Shown: positions 37,137 through 44,852 of the stretch, in pieces
How the letters are laid out: every line of letters begins with the position of its first letter
How positions within the stretch are numbered: the stretch's first letter is position 1
NCBI GenBank assembly: GCA_027307335.1
Contig: DAHUXD010000047.1
Span: 62,001-126,000 of the forward strand
Direction: 5' to 3'
Source of the DNA: Acidobacteriota bacterium
Lineage (GTDB): Bacteria; Acidobacteriota; Thermoanaerobaculia; UBA5066; Gp7-AA6
Length of the DNA stretch: 64,000 nucleotides
Translations under genes and position numbers: made by a program
Notes under the pieces: generated by a model
Told to the model about the DNA's origin: nothing
What the model saw: only the letters and a program-made list of their open reading frames with translations
Databases searched by the model: none

Positions 37137-38156
37137 CTCCGATTCCGCGACGGCGACGAACTCCGCGGCATCGAGGTCCGGCGACGCGCCCGGGAGCGTG
37201 CCGAGGCGATCCCGCCTCGCGGCGCCCGCCGCGGAGGCGGGCAGCGTCACCGTGTCGATCGCTCGCACGCGGTATCCGCTCGCCTCGAACAGATCGATCA
37301 GCGAGGAACGGGTGAAGAAGCGCACGTGCGTGCCGGACAGGATCGAGTACGGCACGTAGTCGAAACGCCCGCGCAGCAGGTCGTCGATGATCGCCCAGTG
37401 CCCGAGGTTCGGCACCGACGCGACGACGACGCCGCCGCGGGCGAGCCACGGACGCACGCGCACGAGCGCGTCGGAGGGGTCCTCGAGGTGCTCGAGCACG
37501 TCGCCGAAGAGCACGGCGTCGAATCGGCCGGCGAAGTCCTCCGCGACGTCCTCGAGGCGCCCGGAGAGCACGCGGTCGTACACCCGCGCCGCCTCCGCCG
37601 CATCCTCTCGATCGGGCTCGATGCCCGCGATCCAGCGGACCCCCCGGGACCGGAGGGCCGCGGATGTCGCGCCGCGCGAGCAGCCGACGTCGAGCACGGC
37701 GCCCGCTCCGGGCGGCACGCGCGCGGCGAGGTCCTCCCGCGGCGACGCGTCCATCGCACCGTAGCGGTGGAGGTAGGCGCCGCGGTCGACCGCGGCCCGG
37801 AGATCGGGCCGGTCCGCCGGCAGACTCTCGAGCCGGGCGCCGGGCGCCGAGCGCGCCAGCGCGGCGCGCCGGACCGCGTAGACGGGCGAGGCCAGCCCCG
37901 TCACGGCCTGCGGCGGAGGCGCCGACACCGCGAGGGACCCGGCGGCTTCGACGAGCAGCGCGGGCGTCGAGTACGCGAACGGTGGCGCGACCCGCGCGGC
38001 CTCGCACCAGGGCTCGTTCGTGCCCGGCGCGACCAGGTCGAATTCCGGGCAGGCGTCGAGGACCGCGACGAGGCGCCGCGCCGCCTCCGGCACGAGGTAC
38101 GCCTCGGGGTCGGCGTGCACCAGGACGAGCGGGCTCTCCCCCGCCGCGTCGGCCAC
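37095..38156 (-). CDS. Class I SAM-dependent methyltransferase with N-terminal glycosyltransferase-like region
   Basis: The second half (about residues 150-330) is a UbiG/methyltransferase-11-like domain: [85 protein letters not shown]. The first half ([21 protein letters not shown]) recalls a family 2 glycosyltransferase fragment. GTG 38156 is the first standard start, but the frame continues open upstream with protein-like sequence ([20 protein letters not shown]) to a CTG at 38315 placed 7 bp after GAGGG. The last 15 residues ([15 protein letters not shown]) come from repeat B. Substrate unknown. Confidence 0.8.
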   Translation of the reverse strand: MADAAGESPLVLVHADPEAYLVPEAARRLVAVLDACPEFDLVAPGTNEPWCEAARVAPPFAYSTPALLVEAAGSLAVSAPPPQAVTGLASPVYAVRRAALARSAPGARLESLPADRPDLRAAVDRGAYLHRYGAMDASPREDLAARVPPGAGAVLDVGCSRGATSAALRSRGVRWIAGIEPDREDAAEAARVYDRVLSGRLEDVAEDFAGRFDAVLFGDVLEHLEDPSDALVRVRPWLARGGVVVASVPNLGHWAIIDDLLRGRFDYVPYSILSGTHVRFFTRSSLIDLFEASGYRVRAIDTVTLPASAAGAARRDRLGTLPGASPDLDAAEFVAVAESERGEGTPRRDRGRA

Positions 38157-38325
38157 GACGGGCGTGCGGCCCGGCGTCTCGGTGGTCCGGACGGCCGGGA
38201 GGCCACGGGAGAGCCGCGAGAGAAGGCGCCACGCCCAGGGCGCCTCGGCGCGGAAGCGGGGAACGCCTCCGACGATCAGGTCGAAGGCCGGGGCGGGCCG
38301 CCCCGGTGGCGTCAGGAAGCGGCCC

Positions 38326-39504
38326 TCACATGGCCTCGACCAGCATCGCCGTGGCCTCCCCGCCGCCGATGCAGATCGCCGCGATGCCGCGCTTCTTGTG
38401 CTCGCGGCGCAGCGCGTGGACGAGCGTCGTCAAGATGCGCGCGCCGGAAGCTCCGATCGGATGCCCGAGCGCGACCGCGCCGCCGCGGACGTTGACCCTC
38501 GCGGGATCGAGCGAGAGCTCGCGGATCGCCGCCATCGCCACGGCCGCGAACGCCTCGTTGATCTCGAAGAGGTCCACGTCGGAGAGCGCGACGCCCGTCT
38601 TCTCCACGAGTCTCTTCATGGCGCCGACCGGCGCGGTGGTGAACCACTCCGGAGCCTGCGCGACGCCGGTGGACGCGACGATCCGGGCGATCGGTCTCCA
38701 GCCCTTCGCCTTCGCCTTCTCGGCGGAGGTGACCACGAGCGCGGCCGCGCCGTCGTTGATCTTCGAGGAGTTCGCGGCCGTGACGCTGCCGTCCTTCTGG
38801 AACGCGGGCTTCAACGTCGGCATCTTCTCGAGGGGCGCGGCGAACGGCTCCTCGTCGGCGTCGATCTTCGCCGGGTCGCCCTTCTTCTGCGGGATCTCGA
38901 CCGCCGTGATCTCGTCGGCGAACAGGCCCTTCTTCGAGGCGTCCTGCGCCCGCCGGTACGACTCGAGCGCGAACGCGTCCTGTTCCTCGCGGGTGAACTT
39001 GTACTTGCCGACGCACAGCTCCGCGCAGTTGCCCATGTGGGTGTCCTTGTACGGGTCCCACAGGCCGTCCTTGATCATCGAGTCGACGAGCGTGCCGTTG
39101 CCCATGCGCAGGCCGGTCCGGGCCTTCTCGAGGAGGTACGGGGCGTTCGACATGGACTCCATGCCTCCCGCGACCGCGACCTCGTACTCGCCGGCCTGGA
39201 TCGCGTTGCCCGCGTCCATGACGGCGCGCATTCCCGAGCCGCAGACCTTGTGCACGGTCACGCACGGGACGCTGTCCGGAATCCCGGCGCCGAGCGACGC
39301 CTGCCGGGCCGGCGCCTGCCCGATCCCGGCCTGAAGAACGTTGCCCATGATCACCTGCTCGACCTCCTCGGGCCGCACGCCCGCCCGCGAAAGCGCGCAG
39401 CGGATCGCGGCCGAGCCGAGGGAGGGCGCGGGCAGGGACGAGAGCTTGCCGAGGAAGCTGCCGATCGGCGTCCGAACGGCCGAGAGAATCACCAGTTCTT
39501 TCAT
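38326..39504 (-). CDS. Acetyl-CoA C-acetyltransferase (thiolase)
   Basis: 392 residues with the active-site cysteine in VHKVCGSGMRAVMDAG, NEAFAAVAMAA, GGAVALGHPIGASGARI and the second cysteine in AAICIGGGEATAML (usually CIGGGQG). The sequence is of the degradative/biosynthetic acetoacetyl-CoA thiolase type. Together with scoA/scoB downstream it can interconvert acetoacetate and acetyl-CoA. It is the first gene of the minus-strand run ending at rmlD. Confidence 0.95.
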   Translation of the reverse strand: MKELVILSAVRTPIGSFLGKLSSLPAPSLGSAAIRCALSRAGVRPEEVEQVIMGNVLQAGIGQAPARQASLGAGIPDSVPCVTVHKVCGSGMRAVMDAGNAIQAGEYEVAVAGGMESMSNAPYLLEKARTGLRMGNGTLVDSMIKDGLWDPYKDTHMGNCAELCVGKYKFTREEQDAFALESYRRAQDASKKGLFADEITAVEIPQKKGDPAKIDADEEPFAAPLEKMPTLKPAFQKDGSVTAANSSKINDGAAALVVTSAEKAKAKGWRPIARIVASTGVAQAPEWFTTAPVGAMKRLVEKTGVALSDVDLFEINEAFAAVAMAAIRELSLDPARVNVRGGAVALGHPIGASGARILTTLVHALRREHKKRGIAAICIGGGEATAMLVEAM

Positions 39505-39606
39505 AGAAAGGGGATTCTATCTAAGCGGCGCTCGACGCGCCGACATGGGAGGGAACGCCGGCATTCCGGACACCTCCCTCGACGCGACACTCGAGCTGGA
39601 TCAACC

Positions 39607-39909
39607 TTACTTGGCCGACTCGAGCTTCCAGCCTCCGCGCACCTGTGTCGCGTTGCAATAGGTCTTCTCGCACTGCGCGTTGTTCAGGCAGGCGAGCACC
39701 GACTCGCATGCGGCCGCCGCGGTCGAGCCCGCGGCGATCGGCGTCGACTGCGTGCACACGCCCGAGTAGGCGGGGTTCGTGAAGACGCACGTCGCCGTGG
39801 CGCCCGACGGGGAATCGCCGGACGCGGCGCGGCCGCGCGTCGCGGCGAGAACCAGAAGGAGGACCACGGCGAAGAACAGACGGCGGGGAATTCCGGTGAC
39901 ATGGCTCAC
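39607..39909 (-). CDS. Small secreted cysteine-rich protein
   Basis: GTG at 39909 follows AAAGGAGG with good spacing; the longer frame has no such signal. The 100-residue product has a signal peptide (IPRRLFFAVVLLLVLAATRG...AS) and a mature region with six cysteines in the order CVF, VCTQ, ACESV, ACLNN, QCEK, YCNA, ending in GGWKLESAK. Six cysteines suggest three disulfides. I do not recognise a family name. It stands alone and divergent from ruvX. Confidence 0.7.
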   Translation of the reverse strand: MSHVTGIPRRLFFAVVLLLVLAATRGRAASGDSPSGATATCVFTNPAYSGVCTQSTPIAAGSTAAAACESVLACLNNAQCEKTYCNATQVRGGWKLESAK

Positions 39910-39986
39910 GGCACGCTCCTCCTTTGTTCCCACGATGGGTCCCGAGATCATAGCGCCGCGCTCGACTTGCGGGTTACTCTTGAACG

Positions 39987-40397
39987 ATGGCCGTCGTCGT
40001 GGCCGTGGACTTTGGTGAGAAGCGGATCGGCCTGGCGACCTCGGACGCCTCGGGGACCCTCGCGACTCCGCGCGCCACCCTGACGCGTCGGAGCGACGCC
40101 GCCGCCGTCGAGGCCCTCGCGCGCTTCTGCCGCGACGCCGAGGCCGAGCTCGTCGTCTTCGGCGTGCCGCGTTCGCCCGAGGGGAACGAGAGCGCGTTCG
40201 CGTCGCGCGTCCGCTCCTTCGCCGGACGATTCCACCGAGAAACCGGGATCCCCGTGCGCTTCCACGAGGAGACGCTCACGTCGAACGAGGCAGCGCGGCG
40301 CGTGCCCGCCGGAGCCGGCAAGGCCGCGCTCGATCGCGAGGCCGCCGCGGTCCTCCTCGAAGACTACCTGCAGCACGCGGGGGCGCGGACGCGATGA
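39987..40397 (+). CDS. ruvX: RuvX/YqgF family protein (Holliday-junction resolvase-like, rRNA processing)
   Basis: 136 residues with the RNase H-like motif VVVAVDFGEKRIGLATSD, VVFGVPRSPEGNES, VRFHEETLTSNEAARR and the C-terminal acidic AALDREAAAVLLEDYL. YqgF acts in 16S rRNA 5' maturation in E. coli and is named for its resolvase fold. Its stop overlaps the start of mltG (ATGA), a linkage seen in many bacteria. Confidence 0.94.
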   Translation: MAVVVAVDFGEKRIGLATSDASGTLATPRATLTRRSDAAAVEALARFCRDAEAELVVFGVPRSPEGNESAFASRVRSFAGRFHRETGIPVRFHEETLTSNEAARRVPAGAGKAALDREAAAVLLEDYLQHAGARTR

Positions 40398-41476
40398 GCG
40401 CCGGCCGCCGCCTGTTCCGCCTCGGCCTGCTCCTCGCGCTGCTCGGCCTCGCCGTCGGCGTGTACTTCTACTGGTGGCTCGAGTACCCGCGGCGCCCCCC
40501 GGCCGGCCCGGCCGTGGTCGTCGACTTCCCGTTCGGCACCCCGACCACGCAGATCTTCCAGCGGCTCGACCGCGAGGGCGTCGTCCGCCCGGCCTGGCTC
40601 GCGGAGCTCTACTACCGGGTCGCGCGCAGCGCCGCCGCGCTCCAGGCCGGCGAGTATCAGTTCGACCGGCCGACGCCGCTCTCGACGGTCCTCGACCGCA
40701 TGGAGCGGGGCGACGTCCTCCGCCACATCGTCGTCGTGCCGGAGGGGCTCACCGCCGAGGAGACGTTCGAGCTCTTCTGGAGCAGGGGCATCAGCCGGCC
40801 CGAGGCTTTCCGGAACGCGCTGAAGAGCCGGCAGCTCATCGACTCGATCGCCAAGGGCGCGCCCGACCTCGAGGGCTTCCTCTTCCCGGACAGCTACGTC
40901 GTGACGCGGTCCACGTCGGCGCACCGGATCGTCGAGACCATGCTCGCGAACTTCCGCCGCCACTTCACGCCCGAGATGCGGACGCGCGCGCAGGCGACGG
41001 GCCTCTCCGAACGGGACGCGGTCATCCTCGCGTCGATCGTGCAGAAGGAGACGTCGCTCGACCGGGAGGCGCCACTGATCGCCGGCGTGTACTGGAACCG
41101 GCTCCGCCACCGCATGCGGCTGCAGGCGGATCCGACGGTCGCCTATGCGCTGAAGCGCGACGGCAAGTGGACGGGAACGCTCTACCGGTCCGACTACGGC
41201 TACGAGTCCCCGTTCAACACCTACCTCGTGGACGGGCTGCCCCCGGGACCCATCTGCAATCCGGGCGAGGACGCCCTGAAGGCGGCGATCGCGCCCGCGG
41301 CGACCGAATACCTCTACTTCGTGGCCGACCGCACGGGCGGCCACACGTTCTCCCGCACCTTCGAGGAGCACCTGGAGGCGATCGCGACCACCCGGCGGCA
41401 GCGCGCCGCGGCGCCCACCCCCGAGACCCCCCCGGCCCAGGCCGAGCGGCCGGCCGCTCGTCCCTCGGGGCGCTGA
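40394..41476 (+). CDS. mltG: Endolytic transglycosylase MltG
   Basis: The 360-residue protein has one N-terminal span (about 8-28), a LysM-like region, and the MltG (YceG) catalytic domain: LEGFLFPDSYVVTRSTSA, ILASIVQKETSLDREAPLIAGVYWNRL with the catalytic glutamate in QKE, MRLQADPTVAYAL, and SPFNTYLVDGLPPGPICNPG. It cleaves nascent peptidoglycan at the inner membrane. The last 30 residues are a Pro/Ala-rich tail of low complexity. Confidence 0.95.
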   Translation: MSAGRRLFRLGLLLALLGLAVGVYFYWWLEYPRRPPAGPAVVVDFPFGTPTTQIFQRLDREGVVRPAWLAELYYRVARSAAALQAGEYQFDRPTPLSTVLDRMERGDVLRHIVVVPEGLTAEETFELFWSRGISRPEAFRNALKSRQLIDSIAKGAPDLEGFLFPDSYVVTRSTSAHRIVETMLANFRRHFTPEMRTRAQATGLSERDAVILASIVQKETSLDREAPLIAGVYWNRLRHRMRLQADPTVAYALKRDGKWTGTLYRSDYGYESPFNTYLVDGLPPGPICNPGEDALKAAIAPAATEYLYFVADRTGGHTFSRTFEEHLEAIATTRRQRAAAPTPETPPAQAERPAARPSGR

Positions 41477-41513
41477 CCGGTCTTTCGACGACCGTTCGTT
41501 TCGAGCCTGGATC

Positions 41514-41740
41514 CTTTTCGGAATCCGACGCGGCGTTCTCCCGCCGTGATTCTTTTCGGAATCCGGCCCGGCTCCGCCGGCCCGGAGTCCGACGCGGCGT
41601 TCTCCCGCCGCGATTCTTTTCGGAATCCGGCCCGGCTCCGCCGGCCCGGAGTCCGACGCGGCGTTCTCCCGCCGCGATTCTTTTCGGAATCCGGCCCGGC
41701 TCCGCCGGCCCGGAGTCCGACGCGGCGTTCTCCCGCCGCG
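41514..41740 (+). repeat. Tandem array of a 64-bp unit built on repeat family B
   Basis: Three units start at 41549, 41613 and 41677 (ATTCTTTTCGGAATCCGG...), each exactly 64 bp, preceded by a partial unit from 41514 lacking the central GGCCCGGCTCCGCCGGCCCG. Each unit contains GACGCGGCGTTCTCCCGCCG, the family B core on the other strand, and the palindrome-rich CCGGCTCCGCCGG. The array fills most of the 316-bp gap between mltG and the pseudokinase gene. Confidence 0.92.
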
Positions 41741-41792
41741 CTGCGGCTTGACCCCGGGCGGGAGGGGCCCCACAATCGGGCGACACCCCTCG

Positions 41793-43613
41793 ATGACGAC
41801 GGAAAAGCTGCCCCGATCGTTCGGAAACTACTCGCTCATCGCGGCCGTCGGCACCGACGCACTCGGCGCCGTCTACCGCGGTGTGCGGCTGTCCGGAGAC
41901 CGTGCGCCCGTGCTCCTGCGCGTGCTCGAGTCGGAGGAGCTCTCCCCCGAGAAGGTCCTCGATGCGATCGAGGAGAACGGCGAGGTCCACGAGTTCCTGA
42001 AGCACGCCGCAATCGCGCGGGGGGTCGAGATGGACGCCGTCGACGGGGTCCCGTTCATCGCGTGGCAGCAGCCGAACGGCCGCACCCTCGAAGCCCTGAT
42101 CGGAAAGTGCCGCGTCGCCGGAAAGCGCGTTCCCGCCGAGCACGCCCTGCTGATCGCGGAGAAGGTCGCGACGGCCCTGGACCATGCGTACAACACGACC
42201 GTCGACGGCGACCGCACCCTCCACGGACTCGTGTGGCCCGGGTTCGTCGCGATCTCCGACGACGGGGAAATCCGCCTCGGGGGCTTCGGGCTCGCGCCCG
42301 GCGTCCTGCCCTCGATCCGCAAGCCGCGTCTCGCGGCGGAGGTCGGACGCTACCTCGCGCCCGAGGAAAGGGATACGGGCGAGGTCGGGCGCAGCTCGGA
42401 CGTGTACTCCGTCGGCATTCTCCTTCTCGAGATGCTCACCGGCCACTCGGCGCCGGCCGACCCGTTCGCCACGGTCAAGGGGGTCGCCGGCGTGCCGCCG
42501 CCGCCCGTCGCTCCCGAGATCCTGGCCGTGCTGCGGATGGCCCTGGCGCCGGCCGAGACGCGCTACAAGACGACGGGCGACCTGAGGCGCGAGCTCGGCA
42601 AGCTCCTCTTCTCCGGGCCATACGCCCCGTCGACGTTCAATCTCGCGTACTTCTTGAACGAGCTCTTCCGCGCCGAGATCGAGGCGGAGACCCGCGCGCG
42701 AGGGGGCGGGGCGAACGCCGCGTCGGCCGCGCCGGCTCCGGCATCGCCGCCTCCCGAGCGCCCGCGCGACCGCCGCGAGCCGGCGCCGGACGCCCCTCAC
42801 CCCGACCCTGTCCCGCCGGGAGAGGGCGAAGGTGGAGGCGGCGCGACGCGCCGCGGCCAGCTTCTGGTGGGCGCGCTCGTCGCGGCCGTCGCGATCGGGG
42901 GCGCCGTGCTCGTGCTTTCCCGGAAGGGCCCGGTCCCCGCCGCCCGGCCGACGCCGGCTCCGGTCTTGTTCCCGGAGAAGACCACGCCGACGCTCCTGCC
43001 GGAGCTCGCGGCGACGCCCGCCGGGCCGACGAGCACGATGTCCGAGGCCGACTTCCGCGAGGAGGTCGCGCGCCGTCTCGCGATCGAAGTCCAGAAGCTC
43101 GAGGCGTCCTCGCGGCCGCGCGGCGCGGCCTCGGCCCGGCTGCGCGCCCCGACGGAGTCCGCGCCCGAGCCGCCGCCGAAACAATCCGCGGCCCTCGTCC
43201 CGACGGCGCCGCCCACCGCGCCGCCGACCGCGTCGATCAACGCCGCGTATCCCGAGGCGATGATCGCCGCCGAGCCGACCGCCGCTCCGACGGCGCCTCC
43301 GGCGAGGGTCGCCGTGCGCGACGGCGCCCTGGTGGAGCTCGACGACGTGGACACGCCGCCCCGCGTCGCGAAGGTGGTGAAGCCCTCCTATCCTCCGCTC
43401 GCCCTCCAGGCGCGCATTGGCGGCATCGTGATCCTGCGCGTGCTCGTTTCCGAGAGCGGCGCGCCGGCGGAGATCCAGGTGCTGCGGCCGGGCCGCGCGG
43501 GTCTGACCGAGGCCGCCGTCCGCGCGGTGAAGGACTGGACCTTCCAGCCGGCGATCAAGGACGGCGTCCCGGTCCGGACCTGGATCTCGGTGCCGATCCC
43601 GTTCGAGCCGTAG
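41793..43613 (+). CDS. Pseudokinase - membrane span - TonB C-terminal domain fusion
   Basis: ATG 41793 opens 606 residues. Residues about 10-285 follow the Ser/Thr kinase fold (YSLIAAVGTDALGAVYRG; LLIAEKVATALDHAYN; SSDVYSVGILLLEMLTGHSAP), but HRD is replaced by LHGLVWPG (143-150), DFG by GGFG (163-166), and the ATP-lysine strand reads PVLLRVLE without lysine. A Pro/Ala linker, one membrane span (about 356-376), another Pro-rich linker and a TonB-type C-terminal domain (about 520-606, PSYPPLALQARIGGIVILRV; AVKDWTFQPA) follow. The kinase part is cytoplasmic and probably binding-only; the TonB end is periplasmic. Part of the first linker derives from a family D repeat. Confidence 0.85.
   Translation: MTTEKLPRSFGNYSLIAAVGTDALGAVYRGVRLSGDRAPVLLRVLESEELSPEKVLDAIEENGEVHEFLKHAAIARGVEMDAVDGVPFIAWQQPNGRTLEALIGKCRVAGKRVPAEHALLIAEKVATALDHAYNTTVDGDRTLHGLVWPGFVAISDDGEIRLGGFGLAPGVLPSIRKPRLAAEVGRYLAPEERDTGEVGRSSDVYSVGILLLEMLTGHSAPADPFATVKGVAGVPPPPVAPEILAVLRMALAPAETRYKTTGDLRRELGKLLFSGPYAPSTFNLAYFLNELFRAEIEAETRARGGGANAASAAPAPASPPPERPRDRREPAPDAPHPDPVPPGEGEGGGGATRRGQLLVGALVAAVAIGGAVLVLSRKGPVPAARPTPAPVLFPEKTTPTLLPELAATPAGPTSTMSEADFREEVARRLAIEVQKLEASSRPRGAASARLRAPTESAPEPPPKQSAALVPTAPPTAPPTASINAAYPEAMIAAEPTAAPTAPPARVAVRDGALVELDDVDTPPRVAKVVKPSYPPLALQARIGGIVILRVLVSESGAPAEIQVLRPGRAGLTEAAVRAVKDWTFQPAIKDGVPVRTWISVPIPFEP
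42793..42832 (+). repeat. Family D repeat inside the pseudokinase linker
   Basis: CCCCTCACCCCGACCCTGTC followed by CCGCCGGGAGAGGGCGAAGG matches the type of intergenic element seen at 19308-19342. Here it is in frame and encodes PHPDPVPPGEGEGG in the linker before the membrane span. Confidence 0.55.
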
Positions 43614-43617
43614 CCAC

Positions 43618-43678
43618 GGGGTCAGGTCTCTCAAAGAGCGTTTTCGACCAGAAGATCACCTTTGAGAGACCTGACCCC
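43618..43678. repeat. Repeat family A, copy 3 (61 bp, inverted relative to copy 2)
   Basis: Same 19-bp terminal arms as copy 2 with the asymmetric centre reversed (AGCGTTTT ... GATCACC). It starts 4 bp after the pseudokinase stop and ends 11 bp before the convergent stop of the DsbA-like gene. Confidence 0.9.
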
Positions 43679-43689
43679 AACCCGCGTCG

Positions 43690-44832
43690 CTACGGCTTCG
43701 GGTACTCGATTCCCTTGAGCGAAGCGTCGCGCGTGCGGAGGTAATCCTCCATCACCTTGTCTTCGATCCACGAGATCTCCGTCCCGTCGATGAAGTAGGT
43801 CGGCGTCGACTTGACGCCGAGACGCTGGCCCTCGTCGAGGTCCTTGCGCACGTCGGCGAGGCTCTCGTCGCGGAGGTAGCACGCGAGGAAGTCCGCGCGC
43901 GGAATGCCCGACGCCTCGGCGAAGGTCACGGCGAGGTCGTCGATGCCCGCCACCGTCATGACGGCCTGCTGCTGGTACACCTGCTTCTTGAACGCGAACA
44001 TCGCCGGCGCCTTGGCGAACCGGAAGATGCAGTCGGCCGCCGAGGCGGCGCGCATCGACCAGACGTGGGAGAACCAGAGCGGGAAGAACTTGTAGTACCG
44101 CTTGTACGAGAGGTTCGGGTTCGCCTCGAGCAGCTGGTCCATCTGGAGACCGCGGTAGCGGCAGTACCCGCACTCCATGTCGGCGTACTCGACCATCGTG
44201 ATCGCGCCGTTCGGCTTGCCCTCGAAGCGATTCTGGGAGAGGTCGATCCGCTTCTTGCGCTCCTCGCGGGGATCCGTCTGGAACTCCCACAGCGAGCCGC
44301 TGAAGTACCTCGTTCCGTCGGGCGTGACGTAACCGGGCACGCGCATCGGGCCGAGGCCCGTCTCGATCGCGAGCACGACGGCCTTCAGACCCGCGGCGTC
44401 CTGATTCGGGGCGAGCGTGGCCTTCGCGCGCGTGCGGTACAGCGCCGACGTGCGCGCGTCGATCCAGGCGAGGTCCGCGTCGGAGCGGACGGGTGCCGGA
44501 TTGGGGTTCGCGACCGTTTCCCCGTCGAAGAACCACTTGCCGTCGTCGGAGACGTAGACGGTCTTGTCGACGTTCAGCTTCGCGTACTTGCCCGTCCTCT
44601 TGATCTTGTATCCCTGGAATCCGGGCAGCCGCTCGGACGACTTCTCGACGGTCACCTTCGTTCCCGGGTCGAACGGAAGGTACTGGACGAGGTAGGTGTT
44701 CAGGCGCACTTCGACGCCGCCGGCCGCCGCGGCGGGCTTGGCGGCGGCCTGCCGCGCGAGCGCCTCGAGCGGCGGCGCGGCGAGCGCCGCGAGGGCGACC
44801 ACGAGACCGAATCCCAGGGTGCGTGTTCTCAT
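43690..44832 (-). CDS. DsbA-like thioredoxin-fold protein with extra N-terminal domain (1)
   Basis: ATG at 44832 behind AAAGGGA gives 380 residues. A signal peptide (about 1-28) is followed by an N-terminal domain (about 40-200) with PGFQGYKIKRTGKYAKLNVDKTVYVSDDGKWFF, read here only as a landmark. A DsbA/Thioredoxin_4-type fold follows, with active site C221-G-Y-C224 (EYADMECGYCRYR) and cis-proline KSTPTYFIDG. It should be a periplasmic thiol-disulfide enzyme. The N-terminal domain has a shared look with the second copy at 48919-50034. Last gene of the phosphodiesterase/TPR cluster. Confidence 0.88.
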   Translation of the reverse strand: MRTRTLGFGLVVALAALAAPPLEALARQAAAKPAAAAGGVEVRLNTYLVQYLPFDPGTKVTVEKSSERLPGFQGYKIKRTGKYAKLNVDKTVYVSDDGKWFFDGETVANPNPAPVRSDADLAWIDARTSALYRTRAKATLAPNQDAAGLKAVVLAIETGLGPMRVPGYVTPDGTRYFSGSLWEFQTDPREERKKRIDLSQNRFEGKPNGAITMVEYADMECGYCRYRGLQMDQLLEANPNLSYKRYYKFFPLWFSHVWSMRAASAADCIFRFAKAPAMFAFKKQVYQQQAVMTVAGIDDLAVTFAEASGIPRADFLACYLRDESLADVRKDLDEGQRLGVKSTPTYFIDGTEISWIEDKVMEDYLRTRDASLKGIEYPKP

Positions 44833-44852
44833 TCGTCTGTCCCTTTCCGTTT

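Noticed and set aside
36307-38232. The CoA-transferase A frame continues open for hundreds of codons upstream, suggesting a giant fusion.
   Set aside because: The upstream part is an off-frame read of the methyltransferase gene; [13 protein letters not shown] at 37002 is the normal family start.
41514-41740. Regular 64-bp repeats considered as a CRISPR array.
   Set aside because: Units are identical head to tail with no variable spacers, no 28-37 bp repeat structure and no cas genes.
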